Assembly (NCBI RefSeq): GCF_013155375.1
Contig: NZ_JABJQY010000004.1
Span: 1-64,000, forward strand
Direction: 5' to 3'
Length of the DNA: 64,000 nucleotides
Source: Nocardioides sp. zg-1308
Lineage (GTDB): Bacteria; Actinomycetota; Actinomycetes; Propionibacteriales; Nocardioidaceae
The position numbers were made by a program, and so were the translations under genes. The notes under the pieces were generated by a model. The model was not told where the DNA came from. It ran no database searches and worked only from the letters and a program-made list of their open reading frames with translations. Within the stretch, counting starts at the first letter, position 1, and every line of letters starts with the position of its first letter. This document shows, one piece after another, positions 52,464-60,591 of this stretch.

Positions 52464-55412
52464 TCAGCGGCCGAAGGCCTGGAACTCCGTCGCCCGTACG
52501 TTCAGGTCCTGGTCGCTGCCCGCCGAGCAGTCGCTCACGGCGCGCGGGTCCTGGTCCTGCTCACCGGCGTACTCCGGACCTCCGGTGCACTGGTTGGTGA
52601 CGACCTGGAGCCACAGGTGGGTCGCCTTGGTGCGTCGGATGTCGAACGACCGGATGACGAGGTCCGGCGCCCGCGGCCGCGGGGCCGTGGCCGGGAACGC
52701 GTCCTCCGGGCTGAGGAACACCCGGGTGAACTCGTCCTGCTCGTCGCAGTCGACCCCGCGGGCGATGGAGCACGACCACACCTCGAACTGACGCAGGGCC
52801 GAGTAGCGGCTCTGGCTCGGCTCGGCCGGGGTCCCGTCCGGGTTGGTGCGTGCGGGCCGCAGGTGGGTGCTGACCTGCACCCGCCGCACGTCCTGACGCT
52901 TGGTGCCGGCCAGGTCGACGACCACGTGCTGCTGCGCGACCGGAGCGCCCAGGGCCGCCCACTGGGTGCCCTCCTCGTCGTCGACGAGGTTGACCAGGTC
53001 GGTGCCCGTGCCCTCGACCGCCGCGCCGTTGGTGACGGACGCCAGGTTGGTGTCCATCCGCGGTGCGAGGGTCTTGGCCCGGCCGGCGGAGAGCGCGGTC
53101 AGCGGGATGCGGGCGTGGCCGTGGCCGGGGGCGCGGGCCACGAACTCGTAGTTGCCCGGCACCATCTCCACCCGGTCGGGCAGCGCCGTGGTCGGGTCGG
53201 TGTCGGCCACCGGCACGGCCCGTGCCTGGTAGTGGCCCACGTAGAGCTGGGCGCCGCGCACCGGGCGGCCGCGCTCGTCGCGCGGAGCGAAGGTGACCGC
53301 CGACTCGCTGGCGTACGCCGACCGGAAGCTCGGCGTGGGGTCGGGGTCGGCGTTGCCGGCGCTGGTGGCGCCCTCGCCCAGGCCCCGAGCAGCGAAGGCG
53401 TTCCAGAGGATGTCCTGGTTGGCGCCGTTGAATCGGAGCAGGTCCGCGGCCAGCATCGCGTTGCGGGAGTCGACCTGGCTGACCTGGCTGTTGGCCATCA
53501 GCAGGAACGAGTCGAACACCAGCTGCATCCAGCGCCGGTTGCCCGGGCAGCCGCTGACCGGGGTCTGCCCGTTGGCGCACGACTTGTTGAGGGCCGCGTC
53601 GCCGGCGCCGTACCGGGCGATGAAGGCCTGCCGGATGTCGAAGTTGGTCGCGGTCCAGATCTCACCGTCGGCGTGCACCTGCGGTCCGGTGACGTCGTAG
53701 CCGATGTCGGTGTAGTTGAGCGGGCTCCGGCTCATGTTGTAGTTGCGGATGCCGGCCACGGCGTCGCCGGTCGTGTACTGGCCGATCGTGAAGGCCTGGA
53801 GTCCCGGGGCGGCGTAGCCGTGCTCGTGGAGGTACTCCATGGCCAGCTGGTCGCTCCAGCTCTCGCTCATGCCCTGCGGCGAGCTGACGCCGCCGCTCGG
53901 TCCGGCGATCATCCGGTTGGTGATCGCGTGGCCGTACTCGTGGCCGATGACGCTCATGTCGTAGTCGCCGTCGACGCACGGGGCGTAGAAGGAGCCGGCG
54001 ATCGGCTGCCACATGTACATGTTGGTGATCGGCGCCTGGCCGTCGGGCGGGGTGAACTGGTTGGCGTTGTTGCGTGCGGCGAAGGTCGGCGGACCGCCCG
54101 AGACGGCGCCGGCCTGGGCGTTGCCCTGCTCGTAGTCACCACCGAGACCACCCCGGCCGAGGTTGTCCTTCTGCATGTTCCAGGTGCTCTCGACGAAGCC
54201 GAGGTGGTAGGACCAGTCGTGCATGCGGTTGTGCATGGCGAAGAGGTTCGCGCGGGCGGCGTCGAGGTCGACGTTCTGCGGGGAGCCGAACGTCGCGGGG
54301 TCACACCCCTCCTCGTACCACTGGTTGGTCCACGGGTAGGCGTAGTCGCGGGTCGGCGACGGTGTCGCCGTCTCGGTGCCGACGGTGCGGGAGTTGTTGC
54401 TGTTGCGGTTCTCGACCGCGATGGCGTTGTTGCCGAGCGTGGTGAACGTCGGCTGGTTGGTCGTCGGGTCGACGTCCCAGGGCAGCGAGGCGCTGGTGCC
54501 GACCGTCTCCTCACACCCCGTCAGCGGCGTCCAGCACCACGTCACCCGGGTGTCGCGGGAGGAGTAGTCCACCGGCGGGCTGCTCGGGAACACCTCCCAC
54601 TCGGGGTTGTCGGCGTCGTGGTCGACGAGGTCCTCGCGGACCAGCACCTCGCCGGAGCGCGCGTCGACATAGCTGGCGAAGCCGGCGGTCTCGTCGTCCT
54701 CCGAACGCAGCACCACCTGGTAGGCGGCGCGGGCCGCGGCCCCCGGCACCGGTACGGCGACCTCGGTCGTGCCGAGGACGACGGGGTCGGCGATGCCGGC
54801 GTCGCGCGCGGCGAGGCCCTGGGCGTCGGCTTCCGTCAGGGTGGCCGGCGCCGGCGCCGCCGCGTCGCGCGCCAGCGACGAGCTGACGTAGAGCACTGAG
54901 CCGTTGCGCATCCCCACGGCGGCGATGCCGTCGACACCGGCGGCGAGGTCGCCGAACTGCTGGCGCACGATCACCACGTCGGCGTCCTCACCCAGCGGGC
55001 GGCTGGCGAGCACCTCGACCGACTCGGCGCCCCGCGCGGTGAGACCCAGGACGTCGCGGGTCCCGGCGAGGAACTCGAGCGCGGCTGTCTCGGGGTCGGC
55101 GGGAAGCCCCGTCGCGAGGGGCGTGTCGGTGGCCATCAGCACCGCCGGTGTGCCGAGCTTGTTCCAGCGGGCCGTGGCGTCGAGGTCGTCCAGCGCGGAC
55201 CGCTGCCGGGCGGTGGGCGCGGCCCGGCCGTCACGGACGTCCTTGTCGCGGGACGCGGAGTCCTCACCCTGGAAGCCGGCGCCTCCGCCGGGTGGACCCG
55301 CTGGTGGTGAACCGGCCGAGGAGGCCGACGAGGTGAACGGTGCGAGAGCTGCTGCCAGGGAGAGCGTCACGAGGGCAGCGCCGACTCCTCCGACCCGAGA
55401 ATTGAGGTGCAT
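52464..55412 (-). CDS. Secreted M36 (fungalysin) metallopeptidase
   Basis: A 982-residue exported zinc protease. Signal peptide (GAALVTLSLAAALAPFTSSA), a long propeptide (about 60-330, containing the FTP/PepSY-type region), then the catalytic domain with zinc motif HEYGHAITNRM near residue 490 and the third ligand Glu in SESWSDQLAMEYLHEHG. The C-terminal part has beta-sandwich domains (VPGNYEFVARAPGHGHARI; galactose-binding-like, WLQVVTNQC). Ribosome site GAAGGGA before the ATG. Single gene with its own terminator. Role: extracellular protein digestion; it could also process surface proteins such as those encoded upstream. Confidence 0.93.
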   Translation of the reverse strand: MHLNSRVGGVGAALVTLSLAAALAPFTSSASSAGSPPAGPPGGGAGFQGEDSASRDKDVRDGRAAPTARQRSALDDLDATARWNKLGTPAVLMATDTPLATGLPADPETAALEFLAGTRDVLGLTARGAESVEVLASRPLGEDADVVIVRQQFGDLAAGVDGIAAVGMRNGSVLYVSSSLARDAAAPAPATLTEADAQGLAARDAGIADPVVLGTTEVAVPVPGAAARAAYQVVLRSEDDETAGFASYVDARSGEVLVREDLVDHDADNPEWEVFPSSPPVDYSSRDTRVTWCWTPLTGCEETVGTSASLPWDVDPTTNQPTFTTLGNNAIAVENRNSNNSRTVGTETATPSPTRDYAYPWTNQWYEEGCDPATFGSPQNVDLDAARANLFAMHNRMHDWSYHLGFVESTWNMQKDNLGRGGLGGDYEQGNAQAGAVSGGPPTFAARNNANQFTPPDGQAPITNMYMWQPIAGSFYAPCVDGDYDMSVIGHEYGHAITNRMIAGPSGGVSSPQGMSESWSDQLAMEYLHEHGYAAPGLQAFTIGQYTTGDAVAGIRNYNMSRSPLNYTDIGYDVTGPQVHADGEIWTATNFDIRQAFIARYGAGDAALNKSCANGQTPVSGCPGNRRWMQLVFDSFLLMANSQVSQVDSRNAMLAADLLRFNGANQDILWNAFAARGLGEGATSAGNADPDPTPSFRSAYASESAVTFAPRDERGRPVRGAQLYVGHYQARAVPVADTDPTTALPDRVEMVPGNYEFVARAPGHGHARIPLTALSAGRAKTLAPRMDTNLASVTNGAAVEGTGTDLVNLVDDEEGTQWAALGAPVAQQHVVVDLAGTKRQDVRRVQVSTHLRPARTNPDGTPAEPSQSRYSALRQFEVWSCSIARGVDCDEQDEFTRVFLSPEDAFPATAPRPRAPDLVIRSFDIRRTKATHLWLQVVTNQCTGGPEYAGEQDQDPRAVSDCSAGSDQDLNVRATEFQAFGR

Positions 55413-55559
55413 CGGTGGGTCCCTTCCGGCGACCGTGGCCGCCGTGTCCGAGAAAGCGTGAGGGACCTTCGTTGTACCCCGCGCTCGGACGCGGTGGGAA
55501 GACCCACGGGGGCCCGATCGCGCCCGCCTTCCGGGTCGAACCCCGCGAGAAGGCTCTCT

Positions 55560-56873
55560 TCAGGAGGCGGGGGCCCGCGCGGCCACCACGTCCAGGAGCT
55601 GCGGCCACTCAGGAGCCCCGCCCGGGCGCCGGTCCTTCCGCCGGTCCTTGCGGTCGTCGGCGCAGGTGGCGGCCAGCGCGGTGTAGGCGAACTTCTGCAG
55701 CAGACGGCTCTGGGAGGTGATCGTGTCCTCGGTGTAGCCGCGGCCGGTCATGGCGATGGTGAGCTGCCGGTTGCCGCCGAGCCCGACCGAGAACGTCAGT
55801 GTGCCGAACGACCCGCCGTCGTGACCATGCACCCACCGCGGCCCGGACGAGCAGGGGCTCGGCAGGCGGTAGCTGCCGAGTCCGTAGCCCTGGTCGGTCA
55901 GCGGATGCTGCATGACGCGTACCCATCGCTTGCCGATGAGTTCGCCGGCTTCGAGCGCGCGTCGGAACTCGTTGAGGTCGCGGGCGGTGGACACCAGTGC
56001 CCCGGCCGAGGAGAAGAGGGACGGCTCGAACGAGCGGAGGTCGAGGGTGCGTCCTGGCCATCGGGCGTACTCGTGCAGGCCCGGCCGTGGAGAGCTCTTG
56101 CTCACGGCGAAGGCGCTGTCCGTCATGCCGACCGGTCGCAGGATCCGTCGCTCGACGAGACGGCGGACCGATGTGCCGGTGGCCCGTTCGAGCATCTGGC
56201 CGACCACGACGTAGCCGGTGTTGCTGTAGGAGAAGGTGCCCGGCTCGGCCGCCCACGGCAGGCTTCGTCCCAGGGCGATGATCTCCTGGTCGGTCGAGCG
56301 CCGCGAGATGGCGCGCACGAACTTCCGACCGGTCGTCGCCTCCGCGACGACCGCGCCGAGGTGGTCAGGCATGCCGCTGGTGTGGCTCAGCAGCTGGCGA
56401 ACGGTGATCGCCTCCCGGCCGGGCCACAGGCCCGGGTCGACGTCGCCGATGGTGGTGTCGAGGGTCCACGTCCCCTTCTCGACGAGCTGCAGCGCGAGGA
56501 CCGCGACGAGCTGCTTGGTGACGCTGGCGGCTCGGAAGCTGCTGCCTGGCTGCACCGTCCGGGCAGGTGCCCGGCGGGCTCGACCGGCGTCGAACGTCCA
56601 CGTCCGGGCGCCGCGGCGCAGCTCGGCGGTGACAGCGACGGCCTTGCCGTCCGTGCGGAGGCGTTGGACCAGCCGGTCCAGTGCGCCGGTCGAGATCTCA
56701 GCGGCGCGAGGAGCAGCGCCGGCCGGTGACGAGGTGCTAGGCGGGGCGGCGCCGGCCGTCGACACGTCGGTCGCCGGTGCGAGCACAGCAGTCATCGCGA
56801 GAGCTGCGGTGGCGGCGAGGCGACGGCGGCGTGCGACCGGATGGGACGGTGGGTGGTGCGGACGGTCGGACAT
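55560..56873 (-). CDS. Exported serine hydrolase, beta-lactamase/DD-peptidase family
   Basis: A 437-residue secreted class C-type serine hydrolase. Signal sequence after a basic start (ARRRRLAATAALAMTAVLAP), active-site SVTK (Ser117, Lys120), second motif YSNTGY, and HxG-type third motif in WVHGHDGGSFGTLTFSVGLG. The long SHTSGMPDHL loop is typical of D-aminopeptidase/esterase-like relatives (EstB, DAP family) rather than true beta-lactamases. Start ATG at 56873 with GGGAGG ribosome site; the longer frame to 57047 would overlap the neighbouring gene. Single gene. Confidence 0.92.
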   Translation of the reverse strand: MSDRPHHPPSHPVARRRRLAATAALAMTAVLAPATDVSTAGAAPPSTSSPAGAAPRAAEISTGALDRLVQRLRTDGKAVAVTAELRRGARTWTFDAGRARRAPARTVQPGSSFRAASVTKQLVAVLALQLVEKGTWTLDTTIGDVDPGLWPGREAITVRQLLSHTSGMPDHLGAVVAEATTGRKFVRAISRRSTDQEIIALGRSLPWAAEPGTFSYSNTGYVVVGQMLERATGTSVRRLVERRILRPVGMTDSAFAVSKSSPRPGLHEYARWPGRTLDLRSFEPSLFSSAGALVSTARDLNEFRRALEAGELIGKRWVRVMQHPLTDQGYGLGSYRLPSPCSSGPRWVHGHDGGSFGTLTFSVGLGGNRQLTIAMTGRGYTEDTITSQSRLLQKFAYTALAATCADDRKDRRKDRRPGGAPEWPQLLDVVAARAPAS

Positions 56874-57043
56874 GGTGGGCCTCCCTCGCTGGCGGTCGTC
56901 CGGAATGCCTACCAAATGGGCTGGGTGAGCGATAGGGCGCGTCTCGTCCAGCAGGTTCAGCTGCGGTGCCGCATCGGCCGAGACGGGAGGGACCGCCGCC
57001 GCGCATCGCGCCTGCTGCCCACACTGCTCTCGCCCGGCCGCGC

Positions 57044-58243
57044 TCACAGCTCCCGGAACTCGGCGACGAAGACGCGTTCGTCACCCACGTGCTGTGGCTC
57101 CACGTGCAGCTCCACGAGGGACTCCCCGCCGTCGGCGCGAACAACGGGAACCGACACCCACTGGTGCAGCAGCACGTCACGCCCGTTGGTGGCGTGCAGC
57201 GTGGCACCGGCGACGTGGGCCTGATGGAACCGGGGAGGAACCACCGCCAGCACGCGTCGTCCGAGGAGCTCGGACGACTCGCGGTAGCGCAGGAAGCTCA
57301 CCAGGCGTGGGGAGACGGCGAGGATGACGTGGGCGTCGCTCGTGACCAGTGCGAGCGAGTCCGGAGCGAGGAGCCGCGCGTACGCCGGCCGACGGTCGAG
57401 GACGTCACCGATGTCAACGCCGGGATTCGCGGCGGGCCGCCACGGGGTGGGCGGTCCGTGCGCTGCTTGCTTGCCCACCTGGGCGCAGAGCCAGGCACGC
57501 ATCTGACGGATCTCCGGCTGGATGGGCGCACTGAGCAGTCGACCGTCGTGCGCGGCTGCGATGGCCCGCTCCAGGAGGTCGTCCAACACCACGAAGTGAT
57601 GCACCGAGACGGTCGGGACCAGCACGACCACCTCGTCGCACGTGGCCTGCGGCTCGACGACGGTTGCCAGCAGGGCGTCGGGATCCTCCGGGAGCTCCGG
57701 TCTGGGCAGCTGGGCGTCCAGCACGTTGAGTGCAGTGCTCGCGGCCGCGTGGTCGTCGATCGCCGCGTCGTCCTTGTCCAGGCGGAACAACAGGTACTCG
57801 CGCAACAGTGCCGCCGCATGTTCCTGCCACGCCCAGTGCATCAGCAGCGGAACGTGACGCAGGACCACCGGCGTCACTCGCGGTGGCGGCGTCGCGGGCC
57901 TCCGGTGTCCCGCGAACGGGACGGAGAGAACTCCGATCTCGAACCAGACGATCTTGCCTTCGCCGGTGGCTACGACGTCCCAGCGGTCGGCTTGCTCCGT
58001 GACGAGCTTGAGACCGCGGCCCGTGCCGGCTGTGACCGTTCTGCTCCGCTCGGCCGGGAGGTGCGGGCTGGCGTCCTCCACCTCGACGCGCACCGCATCG
58101 GTCTCCGCGGTGACACGCACGTGGACGGGCGTACCCGCATGCACGACGGCGTTCGTCACCAGTTCGGACACGACCAGCTGCGCCGAACGGCTCAAGGCTG
58201 GCTCAAGGACCACCACAGGAAGCTCGAGTGCGCCGTTCCGCAT
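57044..58243 (-). CDS. RsbW-like HATPase fused to C-terminal PAS domain
   Basis: A 399-residue cytoplasmic regulator. The N-terminal quarter is an HATPase_c_2 anti-sigma kinase domain (LVVSELVTNAVVHAGTPVHV, VEVEDASPHLPAERSR, TGRGLKLVTEQADRWDVVAT). A middle helical region of about 150 residues (LMHWAWQEHAAALLREYLLF) is unrecognised. The C-terminal 110 residues form a PAS domain (LVTSDAHVILAVSPRLVSFL, GRRVLAVVPPRFHQAHVAGA). The order kinase-first, PAS-last is the reverse of usual sensor kinases, and no phosphatase domain is attached. It may tune a sigma factor or anti-anti-sigma protein in response to a ligand or redox signal. The start lacks a Shine-Dalgarno. Confidence 0.8.
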   Translation of the reverse strand: MRNGALELPVVVLEPALSRSAQLVVSELVTNAVVHAGTPVHVRVTAETDAVRVEVEDASPHLPAERSRTVTAGTGRGLKLVTEQADRWDVVATGEGKIVWFEIGVLSVPFAGHRRPATPPPRVTPVVLRHVPLLMHWAWQEHAAALLREYLLFRLDKDDAAIDDHAAASTALNVLDAQLPRPELPEDPDALLATVVEPQATCDEVVVLVPTVSVHHFVVLDDLLERAIAAAHDGRLLSAPIQPEIRQMRAWLCAQVGKQAAHGPPTPWRPAANPGVDIGDVLDRRPAYARLLAPDSLALVTSDAHVILAVSPRLVSFLRYRESSELLGRRVLAVVPPRFHQAHVAGATLHATNGRDVLLHQWVSVPVVRADGGESLVELHVEPQHVGDERVFVAEFREL

Positions 58244-58362
58244 CGTGGCACGGGGATGGAGATGCCCGGCGCGCCGGACAGGAGCTGCGGGCGGGAGCTG
58301 ATTGGCCGGCCCACCAGAGACCTGTCCGCGACACGGCGCCCGGGGGCCCTGGCCGCGCTCGG

Positions 58363-58564
58363 GCTTCCCTCCGGGCCTCCGGCATGGGCCGAGATCCCGA
58401 GCCGGTACATGGTGGCCACCCAGGACCGCATCATCCCGCCGGAGGCCGAACGGGCCATGGCGTAGCGGGCCGGTGCGCAGGTGGTGGAGGTGGACAGCTC
58501 GCACGTGGTGATGATGAGTCACCCGCGAGCGGTCACGAAGCTCATCCAGCGAGCCGCACGGTAG
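58363..58564 (+). pseudogene. Alpha/beta-hydrolase C-terminal remnant
   Basis: The plus-strand frame reads PPAWAEIPSRYMVATQDRII then PPEAERAMA, a TAG at 58463-58465, and continues in the same frame as RAGAQVVEVDSSHVVMMSHP, AVTKLIQRAAR and stop. This is the normal C-terminus of a small alpha/beta hydrolase (catalytic His in SSHVVMMSHP) where a Lys codon AAG became TAG. The catalytic Ser half is missing. It is a decayed gene, oriented against its neighbours. Confidence 0.75.
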
Positions 58565-58845
58565 TGGCACGGACGTGGGGACGGGCGCGTGCGCCGGCCC
58601 CACGTCTGCTGAGCGCGGGCACATGCCACGCACCGTCGACCACGTCGTCGGTCGCAGCAACGGCGCCCGGGTGGGCTAGCGGTCCGGCGCGATGGGATCG
58701 TCCAGACCGAAGGGGCCTGCAGCCGTCAGGGCGATCTCCACGGTCTGACTCCATAGACGTGGAGTCAGGTGCGCCAGAGGAGTTTCGCCCATGGCCGCGT
58801 CCTCGTGGCGACCGCGACCCGACGCCGCAGCTGCTAGGAGCAGGT

Positions 58846-58876
58846 GGCCCGGGCGCTCGAGTCGAGCGCCCGGGCC
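58846..58876 (-). terminator. 31-base GC palindrome ending the EamA operon
   Basis: GGCCCGGGCGCTCGA and TCGAGCGCCCGGGCC are perfect 15-base inverted arms around one G. It lies about 70 bp past the stop of the EamA gene on the minus strand and is a probable terminator for that operon. Confidence 0.75.
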
Positions 58877-58944
58877 GGGCTGCCGGGTCTTGCCCCCACA
58901 TCACCCGGACAGTCCACGACACTGGTCCCCTGTTCAACCAGCTC

Positions 58945-59850
58945 TCAATCACCGGCACCGCCCAGCCGCCCGGTCGCTGCTGTCCCGTCGTGCCGAGCCC
59001 GGCTGGTGCCTTCTGTGTGCCATGCGCAGGTCGCCACGCCGGCGGTCACGATGAGGCCGATGCCGAGCAGCGTCGCCACGCTGAGGGTCTGCGCCATGAA
59101 CACCCACCCGAGGGCGGCTCCGAGGACCGGGTCGAACGACAGGAGCACGGCGACGATGCGGGCGGAGCTCCGGCGCACGGCGAGGAAGTCGAGGCCGAAC
59201 GCCAGCAGCACCCCGACCCCTGCGGCGATGAGCAGCCGGGGCAGGTGGGTCACCCCGAGTGTCGGCAAGGCATGCCACGAGAGCGGCAGTGTCCACGCGG
59301 CGGCGACCACCAGGGCGAGGGCGAGCTCGTCCCAGCCGTTGCCCGTGGTCATGGTGCTGATCCGCTCAGCGACCACGGCGTACGCCGCCAGGGCTGCGGC
59401 CGCACAGCCTGCGAACACCAGCCCGATGACCGGGAGGTCGCTGTCGGGTCGGGCAACGAGGACGAGACCGGCGACGCTGACGAGGGGAAGCCCACGCAGC
59501 CAACGGCGCGGCAGACGGGTCGCGCCCAGGGCCAGTGGACCGAGGAGCTCGATGGTGACTGCGACTCCGAGCGGAAGGTGCTCGAGGGCGCGGTACATCG
59601 CCACGTTCATGGCCGCGATGATGGAGCCGTAGATGACGATCCACGTCCATGAGGTCGTGGAGCGCCCGGCCCAGCGCGGTCGCACCAGCGCGACAGCAAG
59701 ACCGGCGGCCAGGAGGAAGCGCAACCCCGAGACCCCGCTCGCGCCGAGCTCGGCGAACATCGGGTGGGTGAGCACGGCCGATCCCTGGACGGCCAGGGAC
59801 GCGCCCATGACCAGGACGGCGGCGACGGCCAGCCGGCGCGCGGTGTTCAT
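58945..59850 (-). CDS. EamA-family (RhtA-like) metabolite exporter
   Basis: A 301-residue membrane protein with ten hydrophobic segments forming two EamA repeats (VSGLRFLLAAGLAVALVRPR; EHLPLGVAVTIELLGPLALG; LLSFDPVLGAALGWVFMAQT). The latter phrases are typical of RhtA-like threonine/homoserine exporters and purine exporters. ATG at 59850 overlaps the stop of the upstream 70-residue gene (ATGA), so it is the last gene of a compact operon of four. Substrate not determined. Confidence 0.9.
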   Translation of the reverse strand: MNTARRLAVAAVLVMGASLAVQGSAVLTHPMFAELGASGVSGLRFLLAAGLAVALVRPRWAGRSTTSWTWIVIYGSIIAAMNVAMYRALEHLPLGVAVTIELLGPLALGATRLPRRWLRGLPLVSVAGLVLVARPDSDLPVIGLVFAGCAAAALAAYAVVAERISTMTTGNGWDELALALVVAAAWTLPLSWHALPTLGVTHLPRLLIAAGVGVLLAFGLDFLAVRRSSARIVAVLLSFDPVLGAALGWVFMAQTLSVATLLGIGLIVTAGVATCAWHTEGTSRARHDGTAATGRLGGAGD

Positions 59851-60059
59851 GGCTTTCCGCCCGCATGCACTCGTGTCGGCTGTGGGGGAGCGCCGTAGGA
59901 CGTGGACGGCTGCGCCGACGCCCTCGGGCTGCGAGCGGTCCGGCCGCGCCGACGGACGTGCCAGGTCTCGGCCGCGACGAGCGTCCCTCCGAGACACAGC
60001 GCCATGACCAGCGCTGCGACGCCGAGCAGGCTGAGAGCCGCGGACAGTGGGTCACTCAT
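59847..60059 (-). CDS. Small membrane protein in EamA operon
   Basis: A 70-residue protein: one membrane segment (AALSLLGVAALVMALCLGGT) and a basic, Ser/Pro-rich cytoplasmic tail (VRRRGRTARSPRASAQP). Both ends overlap neighbours by ATGA (start with the 30-residue peptide gene, stop with EamA), so its translation is tightly coupled. It may be an accessory subunit of the exporter. Not recognised as a family. Confidence 0.72.
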   Translation of the reverse strand: MSDPLSAALSLLGVAALVMALCLGGTLVAAETWHVRRRGRTARSPRASAQPSTSYGAPPQPTRVHAGGKP

Positions 60060-60148
60060 GCGCCGGCGCGTCCGGCTTTGCCGAGGATGAGCGCGACGGC
60101 AGCAGTCGACGACCGGTGGACAGGCGCAGGTGAGGTGGTGAACGTCAT
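60056..60148 (-). CDS. 30-residue peptide gene (leader or toxin-like)
   Basis: MTFTTSPAPVHRSSTAAVAL then ILGKAGRAGA. An AAGGAAA ribosome site lies 5 bases upstream, and its stop overlaps the ATG of the 70-residue gene (ATGA). The short length, coupling and a hydrophobic patch (AAVALIL) fit a translated leader or a small peptide product exported by the EamA pump. It is too short for firm support. Confidence 0.5.
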   Translation of the reverse strand: MTFTTSPAPVHRSSTAAVALILGKAGRAGA

Positions 60149-60170
60149 GACGGTTTCCTTCGGACGGTGT

Positions 60171-60413
60171 TCAGGGCAGGTCGAGCTCGGCCACGCGCAC
60201 GACCTCCGTGCGGTGGGCGACGAAGCCGGGAAGCAGCGACAGGGCTGCCTCCCGGTCGGGTGCCTCGACGTCGAACCAGACGTGGTGGCCACCGTGAGCG
60301 CAGGACGCCGTCGCCGACTGCCCACGCAGGGGGCTCGCGAAGACGCGCCAGGACGCCATGGCGGCGGCGCACTCGTCGGGTGTGTGGTGGTGGCAGAGTC
60401 TGAATCGAGGCAC
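60171..60413 (-). CDS. Conserved hypothetical protein, 80 residues
   Basis: The GTG at 60411-60413 starts VPRFRLCHHHTPDECAAAMA and the protein goes on WRVFASPLRGQSATASCAHG, GHHVWFDVEAPDREAALSLL and ends VVRVAELDLP. The pattern HHHxPxEC ... SPLR ... SC..GGH is a recognisable small actinobacterial family of unknown function with conserved Cys and His that may bind metal. It ends 22 bp before the 30-residue gene, so it is probably the first gene of the same operon. Confidence 0.72.
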   Translation of the reverse strand: MPRFRLCHHHTPDECAAAMASWRVFASPLRGQSATASCAHGGHHVWFDVEAPDREAALSLLPGFVAHRTEVVRVAELDLP

Positions 60414-60591
60414 CTGTCGATGGTGTCGACGAGCCGGCGCACCGACATCGGGCGGACACCCTGAGGCGCACCCTGAGCCGTGTCGGGCCAGGCCCCGCAC
60501 TGCGGGAGGCGGCGTCGTGGACGTACCTCGTCTCAGGCATGGAGGCCGACCGCACTCTCGTCCTATCCTGAGCGAGCGAGGAGGGGGAGGC

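Larger units (their letters stand above)
58244..58944. other. Intergenic stretch with gene remnant and terminator
   Basis: About 700 bases between two minus-strand genes. It holds a plus-strand alpha/beta-hydrolase remnant (58363-58564) and a strong hairpin (58846-58876). No intact gene. Confidence 0.55.
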
